Notes under the pieces: generated by a model | What the model was told of the DNA's origin: nothing | Database searches by the model: none | Seen by the model: the letters and a program-made list of their open reading frames with translations, nothing else | Assembly: GCF_000313135.1 (NCBI RefSeq) | Contig: NW_004457363.1 | Span: forward strand, 76,136 to 140,135 | Reading direction: 5' to 3' | Source of the DNA: Acanthamoeba castellanii str. Neff | Lineage: Eukaryota; Discosea; Longamoebia; Acanthamoebidae | DNA: 64,000 bases | Made by a program: the position numbers and the translations under genes | Part shown: one piece after another, positions 1 to 9,894 of the stretch | Layout of the letters: each line of letters begins with the position of its first letter | Numbering within the stretch: the first letter of the stretch is position 1

Positions 1-206
1 TTTGTCAACGTGCTCTTCAAGCTCTTCACGCACGCGCCGCTGGCCATCGGCATCAGCCGCGACGCCAGCAAGTGCGTCCTGCACTCGCTCATGGTCGCCT
101 TTGTCGATCCGCTCGTCGTCCCGCGCTCTGGTGCGCCGACACACACCGCACGCACACACACACACCCGCGCGCGCGCACACACACTCACTCGCACGCACA
201 CGCACG

Positions 207-244
<38 letters not shown>

Positions 245-2667
245 GCACGCCCACTCGCACACGCACACACGCTAATAAGTGGTATGGCGGGTAGATACCG
301 ACACGGCGAACAATCTGTACAAGGGCATCCAGCTGGCGACGATGAAGGTTCTGCGCAACACCGACCAGACCGCCATCTTCACCACCCTGCTGGAGATGGT
401 GGATGACAGTGCTGCTCGGCGCCGGCGGCGAGTCGCTGCCCAAGGGCTTTGCTGAAGTGCTCATCAAGGCCCTGGCCATCGCCATCCAGCACATCAAGGA
501 GACCATCGACGAGATGAACCTCGACCAGGTCCTGCGCGACCTCAACGCCTTTCTCGAGGCCCACCACGGCCGCGCCGCCGCCGACGACGGCGACGGCGAC
601 GGCGACGGCGATCGATCAAGGCCCAGATGCGGCAGGAGTGCGTGCGCCTGTGCCAGTCCGGCGGTGAAGGAGATCGTCGCGATCAAGGGCCGGGCGGGCG
701 TGAGCCGCCACCTGTCCCTCGTGCCCGTGACCAAGTACCCCACCCCCGGTACGCGCGCCACCATCACATCACTCCTGTGTGTGCCGTGTGTGCCGTGTGT
801 GTGTGTGTGTGTGTGTGTCGCGTGTCATGACGTGTGCCGTGTCGTGCAGCGCTGGTGCGAGTGATCAACAAGGTGCTCAGGGACACGTTTGGGGCGGGGG
901 GCGAGGCCATCACGGCGGCTCCGGAGGGCGTTCGGCCGGGGCAGGAAGGAGAAGAAGACGTCGACGGACACCTCGCCGCCAAGATCGAGCTGCGGCAGAT
1001 CATGCAGCGACTCGCGTCCAGCGAGCGACAGCAGGCCATCAAGGTCCCTCCAGTCTCTGTTTTTTCTTCTGACACTCTTCCCTGTACTGAGACGTGTCGT
1101 GTGTGTCGTGTGTGTCGTGTGTGTCGTGTGTGTCGTGTGTGTCGTGTGTGTCGTGTGTGTCGTGTGTATCAGGATCTTTACCATTTCAAGTGCCGGCACC
1201 CGGACATCGACATCCAGCCCTACCTCGCCACGGCCACCACACAGTTCCAGACCTACGTGCGTCGTGCCCTCATGGCCGTCGAGGAGAAGGAGAACATGCC
1301 CGTCCGACCCGACCCCGCCAACGCCTCAGCCCCCGCCGTCGCCTCTTCCGGTAACCACACCACCTTCCTTCGTGTGCGTGTGCGGTTGTGCGTGTGCGTG
1401 TGCGGTCATGAACTGATCGACCAATAATGCGACAGCAGGCTCGGAGGATGTGTACATGGACAAGCTCCGCGCGCTGCAGAAGCGCTACGGCCACACGGCC
1501 GGCAACAAGCACGGAGCGGGCGCGTCGAGCAACACGCTGCTGTCGCTGGCGTCTTCCACCGACTCCACCGCCGCTTCCGCCTCCGCCGCCTCCTCCCAGC
1601 TTCCCTCCCTGGCTGGCACCGCCGCCAAACCCGGTCTCCCCTCCACCGCCAGTACGCCCGCCACCTCTTCCACCGCACACACCNNNNNNNNNNNNNNNNN
1701 NNNNNNNNNNNNNNNNNNNNNNNNNNNNNNNNNNNNNNNNNNNNNNNNNNNNNNNNNNNNNNNNNNNNNNNNNNNNNNNNNNNNNNNNNNNNNNNNNNNN
1801 NNNNNNNNNNNNNNNNNNNNNNNNNNNNNNNNNNNNNNNNNNNNNNNNNNNNNNNNNNNNNNNNNNNNNNNNNNNNNNNNNNNNNNNNNNNNNNNNNNNN
1901 NNNNNNNNNNNNNNNNNNNNNNNNNNNNNNNNNNNNNNNNNNNNNNNNNNNNNNNNNNNNNNNNNNNNNNNNNNNNNNNNNNNNNNNNNNNNNNNNNNNN
2001 NNNNNNNNNNNNNNNNNNNNNNNNNNNNNNNNNNNNNNNNNNNNNNNNNNNNNNNNNNNNNNNNNNNNNNNNNNNNNNNNNNNNNNNNNNNNNNNNNNNN
2101 NNNNNNNNNNNNNNNNNNNNNNNNNNNNNNNNNNNNNNNNNNNNNNNNNNNNNNNNNNNNNNNNNNNNNNNNNNNNNNNNNNNNNNNNNNNNNNNNNNNN
2201 NNNNNNNNNNNNNNNNNNNNNNNNNNNNNNNNNNNNNNNNNNNNNNNNNNNNNNNNNNNNNNNNNNNNNNNNNNNNNNNNNNNNNNNNNNNNNNNNNNNN
2301 NNNNNNNNNNNNNNNNNNNNNNNNNNNNNNNNNNNNNNNNNNNNNNNNNNNNNNNNNNNNNNNNNNNNNNNNNNNNNNNNNNNNNNNNNNNNNNNTGCGG
2401 CTCAACACCGTCCTGCGCACAGCCGGCGTGGCGCCGGCGACACCAACTCACCACCAGGCGCCCTCCGCTGCTGACGTCAGCACCCCCTCGCCCTCGCCGT
2501 CGTCGGCCTTCAGTTCTGACCTCGCCTCCGCCCCGTCCTACGCGGCGATGACGCCCGTCAGTGCCTCCGCCGCCGCCACGTCGGTCACCAGCCCCTCCAG
2601 CGCCACGCTCGACGTGCAGGCCCTCAAGGAGCGCCTGGCCCGCATCAAGCAAACCGCAGCCAAATGA
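1..2667 (+). CDS. XMAP215/Dis1/ch-TOG family microtubule-associated protein, C-terminal part (5' truncated by window)
   Basis: Microtubule plus-end polymerase family, acting at centrosome, spindle and growing plus ends. Only the C-terminal region is present. The exon after about 297 reads KVLRNTDQTAIFTTLLEM and then NLDQVLRDLNAFLE, the pattern of the ch-TOG C-terminal domain. A later exon (about 1172-1350) reads LYHFKCRHPDIDIQPYLATA followed by FQTYVRRALMAVE, matching the family signature of a short helical domain before the tail. The protein ends LKERLARIKQTAAK with a TGA at 2665-2667. Introns lie near 131-295, 749-849, 1044-1171 and 1352-1438. A low-complexity Ala/Ser/Pro linker enters the N run at 1684-2395, so part of the tail is unsequenced. 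The frame shifts by one base around 400-420, in the middle of conserved sequence, and is doubtful again near 610-660; both look like indels. TOG repeats would lie upstream of the window. Confidence 0.85.
1092..1169. repeat. Intronic tandem repeat, 9-nt unit TCGTGTGTG
   Basis: About eight near-perfect copies of a 9-base GT-rich unit fill the end of an intron of the ch-TOG-like gene, stopping just before the acceptor at about 1171. Confidence 0.95.
1684..2395. other. Assembly gap (run of N)
   Basis: A continuous run of undetermined bases inside the low-complexity linker of the ch-TOG-like gene. Flanking sequence is Ala/Ser/Thr/Pro-coding and repetitive, which explains the failure to close it. 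Confidence 1.
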
Positions 2668-2767
2668 TCGTCTGATGAACCAAACAACAAAGAACACACA
2701 ACACAAACATGTGCAAAAAAGCCAGCGTGTGCGGTGTGTGCGGTGTGTGCGTGTGCGGTAGTGAGGG

Positions 2768-5700
2768 CTAAGGCTTTATGGTAACAGTGAGCATGCCGCC
2801 GCGGCCGTCGGGCGAGGTGTCCACAGAAGCGTAGCCGCGCTCGGCGAGGAACTTCTGCACGGCGGGCTGCAGCCGCGCCTTCTTGCTCTGCGAGTGGTGG
2901 CCCGTCCCGGTGATGACGTAGACCAGCTTGAAGCCGGCGTGTGTGCCCTTCCCGCCGCCGCCGCCGCCACTCGACCCCGACCCCGACGATGCCGACAGCG
3001 CCGACGAAGTGGCCGTGGCCGAAGAGAATGAACCGTTGTAGAGGCCGGTGGCGGTCGCGACGGCCGACTTGTGCTGCGCTCGGCTCGACTGCGACTGCGA
3101 CTGGGGCGGACCGTCGACGAGCTCGCGGGCCTGCTTGAGCAGGAAGGTCTCGAGTATCGAGAGGGCCTCGTCCACGTGCAGGCCGTGGAGGTCAAGCACG
3201 TCGGGGTGGGACGAGTTGCGCGACTGAAAGATCTGCTGGCACGCCTGCTCGTGCAGCTCCTCCATCTTCTTCTGGTGCAGCCTCCCCCTATTGTCGTGTC
3301 GTGTCGTGTCGTGTCGTGTCGTGTCGTGTCGTGTCGTGTCGTGTCGTGTCGTGTCGTGTCGTGTCGTGCGCGGCGTCAGACACGGTGGAGCGTAGGGGGA
3401 GAGTGAAGGGGAGGAGCGGGCGTACTGGGCGGAGAGCTGGGTGGCGGTCGACTTGTTGCCGACCAGGTAGGCCTGCGTGGCCTCCTGGAACAGCTTGTTG
3501 CGGACCCGCGCGTGCTCGATCGCCCTCTCCCTCAGCGCCGAGTACTGCTCGCCCACGCTCTCACCTGCACACGTGCTTACGTCAGCATTCCATGCATTCT
3601 TCGTCCAGCAGCATTCCGTGCATTCTGCAACGCGCGCGGGCGTACCAGTTTCGACCCAGCCGACCTTGTTCTTCTTCTTGAGGCCCCGGATGATCTCGGT
3701 GAGCTTCTTCTCCTGGACGGCCTGCGACGCCTGCCGGCTCTGCTGCCGCGCGCGCTCGCGCTCGCGCTCCCGGTCGCGCTCCTGCTTGCGCGCCGCGAGG
3801 TCCGGGTGCCGCGCGAGCAGCCGCGCCTTGGCCGTCTCGTAGCCCAGGCCCGCCTCGCGCACAAACACGTCGCGCACCGTCTCCTCCTCCACCAGGTCCT
3901 GGAACTCCTCCTGCAGCTTCTGCAGCTTGAGCCGCTGCGCCATGTTCATCGCATCACCGCCGCCACCGCCGCCGGTTTGAGGTGGTGGCGGCGCGCCGAC
4001 GTCGGAGAATGTGAGGAATGTCGGCTTGGCGGCGGCCACATTCCTGGAATGCTGGTGTTGCGGCTGCGGGTGATGGTGATGGTGGGCGGCGTAGAGCGAG
4101 GGGAAGGCGGCGGCCGAGGCGGCGGGAGTGGGCGAAGACGAGGGGAGGGAGGGGAACGAGGTGGCGTAGTCCGTGGTCACCTTCTGCGTGCGCGACTGGA
4201 GCTGCTGCGGGTCGTACCCGTGCCTGAACTCGCAGATGTCGCCCTACACTCCCACCATGCACACCTATGTGAGTTGGGCGCGTGTCGTGCGGCGTGTGCG
4301 GTGTGTGCGGCGTGTGTCGTGCGGCGTGTGCGGTTGATGGGGGGAGGGGGGAGGGGCACCTTGAGGCATTCGCCGGCCATCCAGTACTTGCAGGTGACCG
4401 CCCGGAGGTCGTGAGAGTACCAGCAGTCGGCCCGGAAGCACTTGCCCTTCAGGTAGTACCGGCACACAATGTTGTTCGCATTTGGTGGCGCCACCACGTC
4501 TGTGTCACCGCCGCACACACCGCACACGCGTGAGAAATGTATGAAATGCGGGCACCATTGGGGGGTGGGGGTACCGGCGGGCATCTTCTGCATCGGGTGC
4601 TTGGCGTCGACGGGGCCGAGGCCTCCCTTGGCTGCGGCGCCGCTTGCCGGTCCACCCACCGCGGCACCGGCCTGCGGACCCTTTTTTTTCGAGTGCGGCG
4701 TATCAGGCGTGGGCCAGGCCCTATACGGCGGCAAAGGAGGCAAAGGCATGGGGCGAGGGGGTACCCGAGCACCGTGGGCGGTGGCGGCGGCGGAGGCGGC
4801 TGAGGCGGCGGTGCCTGGGTTGGTGTCGGCCTCCTCCCGCTCGATTTCGAGCAGGATGGCCACCGTTCGCTCCATGTCCCGGTCGTTCGCATCGAACAGC
4901 TGTTGGAGCCCCTCCCTGCCCGCACACACCGCACACGCACAAGAGTCAGAACTCATCTCCCTCCGCACACGCACGCGCGTGTTGTGTGTGTCGTGCGTGT
5001 GCCGTGTACCGCTCATAGTCGTTGAACATGGAGACGAGCATTTCGAAGGCTTCGTCCTTGGCCGAAGAGGAGGAGATGGAGGAAGGCGAGGGCGAAGAGG
5101 AGGGCGAGGGCGATCGCGGCGGCGACGAGAACGAAGACGAAAGCGAAAGCGAAGGCGAGGGCGCAAAGTCGACAAACTGTACAGGCGACGACGAACCCAT
5201 GCCGCCGCCGCCGCCGCCGCCTCCGCTGCCAAAGCTGAGGAACCCGCCGGCCGGCGACGCAAAGCCGCCGTAGTAGTGGCCGCCGCCGCCGTTGAATTCG
5301 CCGGTGTCGTAGGCGTCGTCGTCGTCGAGCGACAGGCCGCCCACCATCATGCCGTCGGGGTCGCCGCCCATGCCCAGGCCCAGGCCCAGGTCATCGCCGA
5401 GGAGGGCCGACACCATAGACTCGGTGTGGCGGCGCATCTCCTCTTCGTCGTCCTCCCTCTCGTCGTTGACGAGCTCGTCGTCGTCGGCGGTGAGGTTGCT
5501 CACGCCAAAGTACCCCGCCGGGTAGGACGAGACGTCGGCTTCGGCCGGAGCAGCCGAGGTGGAGGCCGAGCGACCGCGCGCCGACTGACCGATGGCGCCC
5601 GCCGACGGCGGCACCTTGGGCGGCGCGATGGCCTGCATCACGCGCGTGTCGTGTCGTGCCGTGTCGTTAGTTGTGTGCGCGCACACGCGTGCGTGCGTGT

Positions 5701-6590
5701 GTGGTACCGCACCTGCGGTTTGGTGGTTTTCCGCCGCGAGGAGGCGGTCTGCTTGGCGGTCGATGGTTGGCCGGCTGCGACCTGAGGCGCCGACGACGAC
5801 GTCGTTGGTGTTGCCCTTCTCGCGGCAGCCGCGCCTTTGGGTCGGTTGGCCCATCGCCGCATCAGCTGCTCGATGAACTCCTCCACCACTCCCTCCTGAC
5901 ACACAACACACCCAACACACGACACACGCACACGCGCACACACACAACACACACACACAAACCGTCAACAATCACGCGCGTGTCGTGCGTCGTGCGTGTG
6001 CGTGTGCGCACCTGGTCGAGTGCGGCGGCGAGCAGAACTTCGCGGATGGCGTCGCGTGCGCCTTCGTCGTCGCTGGCCGAGCCCGAAGACGGCTCGGTCT
6101 GGAGGAAGCCCTCGAGGTAGCTCCCGTACACGCTCGCGTCCAGCCCGAACGTCGACTCGAGCTTCGCGTGCAGCCACTCCCGCACGTCCTCCTCCTCCTC
6201 CTGCTCGACCACCTCGTGCGGCTGGGCTTGGCCAGTCGCGGCGGCGGCGGCTGCGGTGGTGGCTTTGTTGGCTGACGTGGCGGCTGGGTCAGTGGGCTGC
6301 CGGCGGTTGGGCGAGCCCGAACCAGACGAAGAGAGCTTGGACGCGTAGGAAGAAGAAGATGATGATGTTGGAGAAGGCGAGGTGGATGGTGAGGCTGTGG
6401 CGTTGCTGCTGCTGCCATTATTGTTCTTTCTCTTGTTGTTGTTGATGGTGATGGCGTTGGTCGCTGTGGCATTATGATGATTTTGAGTAGTCTTGTTGTT
6501 GTTCGCGATTCCATTCGATGATTGGCCTGCGCGAGGGTTGGCCTGGCCCCTTTGATTTTTCGTGGCACCACCAGCAGCCGTGGAGCGCAT
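2768..6590 (-). CDS. CUE / tandem CCCH zinc-finger / DUF1771 / Smr-domain protein (probable RNA-binding endonuclease-type factor)
   Basis: Multi-exon gene read from 6590 down to the stop at 2768-2770. Order of parts: an Asn/Ser/Thr-rich N-terminus; a CCDC43-like helical segment (WLHAKLESTFGLDASVYGSY); a CUE-like domain (FEMLVSMFNDYER, continued after an intron by RDMERTVAILLE); two CCCH fingers, CRYYLKGKCFRADCWYSH (Cx7Cx4Cx3H) and CKYWMAGECL joined across an intron to GDICEFRH (Cx7Cx5Cx3H); DUF1771 (YSALRERAIEHARVRNKLFQ); and a C-terminal Smr domain with LDLHGLHVDEAL and the TGTGHHS loop. Smr proteins include the no-go-decay endonucleases Cue2 and NONU-1, so a role in ribosome-associated mRNA cleavage is a fair inference. 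A TCGTG pentamer repeat fills the intron that splits DUF1771. The start at 6590 is the first ATG of the open exon; an upstream ATG at 6811 is in another frame. Confidence 0.85.
3294..3368. repeat. Intronic pentanucleotide repeat (TCGTG)n
   Basis: About fifteen uninterrupted copies of a 5-base unit inside the intron that splits the DUF1771 domain of the Smr-protein gene. On the coding strand it reads CACGA. Confidence 0.97.
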
Positions 6591-6875
6591 CGTTGATGGC
6601 GAGTCGCCCGGCTGGGACGGTTGAATAAATTAGTCAGTCGACTTGAGATGGAATTTGCACTTTCTCTCTTTCTCTCTTCTTGAGGCCTCTCAGATGAACC
6701 GACCAAGTCGCTTTCTGTGTCGCTCACTTGATGAATCGAGGGTTTGCGCAACGATGGTTGGAATGGCAAAGATGAATTCGTGTTGGCCCTTTTTGGTCGA
6801 CTCAATTTCAATAAACAAATAAATTCAGAAAAACCACTTTTTTATATTTAAATATAATTATAATAAAACAAAGAG

Positions 6876-8443
6876 ATGGCGACACAACCCACTTCTTCGT
6901 CGTCTTCTGGCGGGTCGGCGACGTACGGCTACTATGAGACGTACCCGGTGGGGATGGTGCCAGGCCCGACGAGCGTGCCGCAGCACGTGCGCGATGCATT
7001 TGCGATCGACTACGCGAGCGCGGATCTCGAGCTCCCCTTCTTCGAGCTCTACGCGCACGTGCAGACCCGCCTCGCCGAGTTTCTGCGTGTCCCCTCCTCG
7101 TCCGCCTCATCTTCATCTTTGCCCTACGAGAATGATGTCATCATCCAAGTGGGCGAGGGCATGCTGGCCCTCTGGTCCGCCCTCAAGAGCACCATCAAGG
7201 CGGGCGACCGCGTACTCGCCATCTCCAACGGTGCCCGCCCTCCCCGCTACGCCAATTTGATCAAATTCTGTCGATTTGAATCGATCATCGAGTTGTTGTT
7301 CGCTACTCGCCATCAAGTGTTGATGAGGCGCTGCGTCGGCCATCACAGGTGTGTATGGCTCGGGCTTCGCGGAGATGGCCAAACAGATCGGCGCTGACGT
7401 GCGCGTAGTGGAGTTCGAGTACGATCAGCCGCTGCACGACTTTGGCCGCATCGCCGAAGGTGCACTCCTACTCCGTGTTGACACACGACACACACGACAC
7501 ACACGACACACACGACACTGACCTCATCAACGCGTTCATGCGTTGTGTAGTGGCTCGAAGCTTCAAGCCGCACCTGATCACCGCCGTACAGTGCGAAACG
7601 CCATCAGGTACTCCTCAACAGAGCTCTGCGCACATCATCACCACCACCACCGTCTTCATTCCATTCATTCCTCGTTCGTGCCAGGGATGATGAACCGCAT
7701 CGCGCCGCTCGGCCGCATCGCGCGCGACGTCGACGCGCTCCTCTACGTCGACTTTGTCTCGGCCGCGTTCGGCGCCGACGTGCGCGTGGGCGAGTGGGAC
7801 ATCGACCTGGGCCTCCTCGGCAGCCAGAAGGCCCTCAGCTCCACCCCCTCGCTCAGCATCGTCACCGTGAGCCCGCGCGCCTGGCGCAAGATCGAGGCCG
7901 TGGCCTACGTCGGCTACGACGCGCTCCTGCCCTGGCGCGGCGCCCTCGCCCGGCGCTTCTTCCCCTACACCTTCGATTGGCACTCGCTCGCTGCGCTCGG
8001 CCGCGCGCTGGACGCCGTTGCCGCCGACGGGGGCCTCGAGTCGCAGCTGGCGCGGCACAGCGCCGTCGCCGCCTACTGTCGGCGGCGTGTGCGCGAGATG
8101 GGCCTCGAGCTCTATGTCAAGGGCCGCGAACCATCATCATCATACATCAACAACGTCACAAGAAGAAGATGATGATGATGACGGTGGAGTGGGCTTCGCG
8201 TCGACGGTCACGGCGATCTACGTGCCGCTGGGACGCGGCGGCTTCGAGTCGTGGGCGGCGTTCGACGGCGCCCTGCGCGCGCGGGGTCTGGTGGTGGGCG
8301 GCAGCTACGGGCCGCTGCTCGAGGGCAAGGTCTTCCGGCTGGGCCACATGGGCAGCCAGGCCGACATGGCCCTCGTCACCCGCGCCCTCGACCTCCTCCA
8401 GTCCGTCATCTCCACCTCCACACCTTCATCTTCATCTTCTTGA
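6876..8443 (+). CDS. Class V aminotransferase, alanine-glyoxylate aminotransferase type
   Basis: PLP-dependent enzyme that in this family transfers an amino group between alanine or serine and glyoxylate. The N-terminus carries PVGMVPGPTSVPQHV, the usual start of the fold. Later come VYGSGFAEMAKQIGADVRVV, LLYVDFVSAAFGADV (PLP-binding Asp) and LGSQKALSS, whose Lys should form the Schiff base. C-terminal KVFRLGHMGSQADMALVTRA matches the end of the family. Introns lie near 7236-7348, 7459-7549 and 7611-7684. No C-terminal SKL-type peroxisomal signal is present; it ends in a serine run. Two oddities: the first intron fits the frame only with a GC donor after the Gly codon or with an indel, and a one-base frame change occurs around 8140-8165 in a CAT/GAA repeat. 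Start 6876 is the first ATG after an AT-rich leader. Confidence 0.82.
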
Positions 8444-8807
8444 AGCACACAGATCAAATAATAATTAATATACCAAGTCGACAAAAACACGTGACGACGT
8501 GTATGGCCACCTTAAGATGAGCGCGACTGAAATTTCGACCGGGGAGCGGACGAAGTCTGGCGTGGGTGACCGACAGCGACCCCGACGGTTGGGGCTGGGT
8601 TCCACGCGGAAGAGCAATCGGCCGTGTCGGGCCTGTCATCGAAGCCTCGAGCGAGAAGTCGAGTGAGCGCGGCCGATCCCACCACGAACTATAAAACTGC
8701 ACCGGCCTGGCAGAGTGTGGCATTCATTCATCGTTTGCGCTCGACACGCAACACACCAAACTCAACACAACACATAGCATAGTGCAGAGCAGAAGAAGAA
8801 TAAGAAG
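8444..8807. other. Intergenic spacer with promoter of the 8808 gene
   Basis: Between the aminotransferase stop and the next ATG. It holds the TATA box at 8690-8696 and a CA-rich 5' leader. No coding signal seen. Confidence 0.6.
8690..8696 (+). promoter_or_regulatory. TATA box of the membrane-protein gene at 8808
   Basis: TATAAAA stands 112 bases before the ATG in an otherwise GC-rich spacer and is followed about 30 bases later by a plausible initiation region. Confidence 0.6.
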
Positions 8808-9720
8808 ATGGTGCTGGCAGAGAGCGTAGAGTCGTACCGGGATTCGCAGTCGGACATGCACCGGTGGATGATCCCCATCGTGGGCTTCCTCATGCTCCTC
8901 CTCCTGAGCATCATCGCCGGCACTATGGGCACCCGGGGCACCCGCAGCTTCCGCCTTCTCAAGTACCTCCTGCTCTTCCACGTCATGATCCAGATGGTAC
9001 GACACACACCCAACCGCACACACGACACACGTTCCGTGGAGCTTTTGATAAAATCTGACCAATCGCTCGCAGTTGTTCGCGGTGCTGTTGCTGGCCACGG
9101 CCCAATGGGAGTGGGCCGTACAACTGGGCCTCACCGCCATCTTCGGACTCTTCACCGGCATCACCCTCGGCGTCGACTACCTCGCCGTGGTACTTACCAA
9201 TTGCCATATTTCTCTTTCACACTTAGTGATCGGTTGCTAACCCACCAACCACTCATTAACCAACCAATCAACAGTACGCCTTTATCTGCGTGTTTAACCT
9301 GCTCGCCCTATTGGGCCGCATGCCGTTCCTCGGCTTCGAGCACAGCCTCTACGAACTGTACGACAGCCACCCGGCCCACTGCCACGAGTGGTTCAACCTG
9401 AGCCACCACCACGCCTCGAGCCTGTGCTATGGCTACGTCTCCTTCAGCCGCGTCCTGGCCTACCTCATGGTGTGGCTGGTCGCCGCCCAGGCCTTCGTCT
9501 CCTACTACCTCTACAAGGAGAGGTCCCTCGAATGTACGACACGACACACACCGCACATGACACACACCGCACACGCATACGACACACACCGCACACGCAC
9601 TCATGATGGTGGTTGGTGCGTGCAGATGGATCGGTGACGGGCAGCGCGTCGACGAAGACGAGGGAGACCTATGGCACGCTCGCCAGCGAGGACTACGGCA
9701 CCATCGGCTCCCAGTCCTAG
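8808..9720 (+). CDS. Small polytopic membrane protein with three YGxΦ sorting-type motifs in the tail
   Basis: Not recognised as a named family. Four exons (8808-8996, 9073-9189, 9275-9533, 9626-9720) join cleanly to 219 residues with all phases consistent. Hydrophobic segments include MIPIVGFLMLLLLSIIAGTM, LLKYLLLFHVMIQM running into LFAVLLLATA, a long LTAIFGLFTGITLGVDYLAV segment running into YAFICVFNLLALLG, and VLAYLMVWLVAAQAFVSYYL, so about five spans. Between the last two lies a loop with HSLYELYDSHPAHCHEWFNL, rich in His and Cys. The C-terminal tail after YKER contains YGSV, YGTL and YGTI, each fitting the YxxΦ clathrin-adaptor motif. A surface or endolysosomal location is inferred. A His/Cys metal role is possible but unsupported. 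Confidence 0.8.
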
Positions 9721-9894
9721 ACTGCCACTTCATGCCGCACGACACACCACACCTTGTAGATACGCACCGCACACACCACCGCACTCATGACACGCGCATA
9801 CAACACACGCACACAACAAGGGGGAGAGAGGGATATCGCCAATTGAAAGAATAATAAACCACAACAACAGCACTACTACGTAGCTGGGGGGGTC

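Noticed and set aside
150..290. Open frame coding Thr/His/Ala repeats over the CA tract
   Set aside because: It is translation of a (CA)n microsatellite inside an intron of the ch-TOG-like gene; donor and acceptor bracket it.
3294..3368. Regular repeats resembling a CRISPR array here and in other introns
   Set aside because: Units are contiguous microsatellites without spacers, inside eukaryotic introns.
4035..4050. CATTCCTGGAATG palindrome as a TEAD-type site
   Set aside because: It lies in coding sequence of the Smr-protein gene and is explained by its codons.
5972..6811. Open frame from ATG 6811 on the minus strand as the start of the Smr-protein gene
   Set aside because: It runs out of frame with the conserved CCDC43-like and CUE segments; more likely 5' UTR plus frame overlap.
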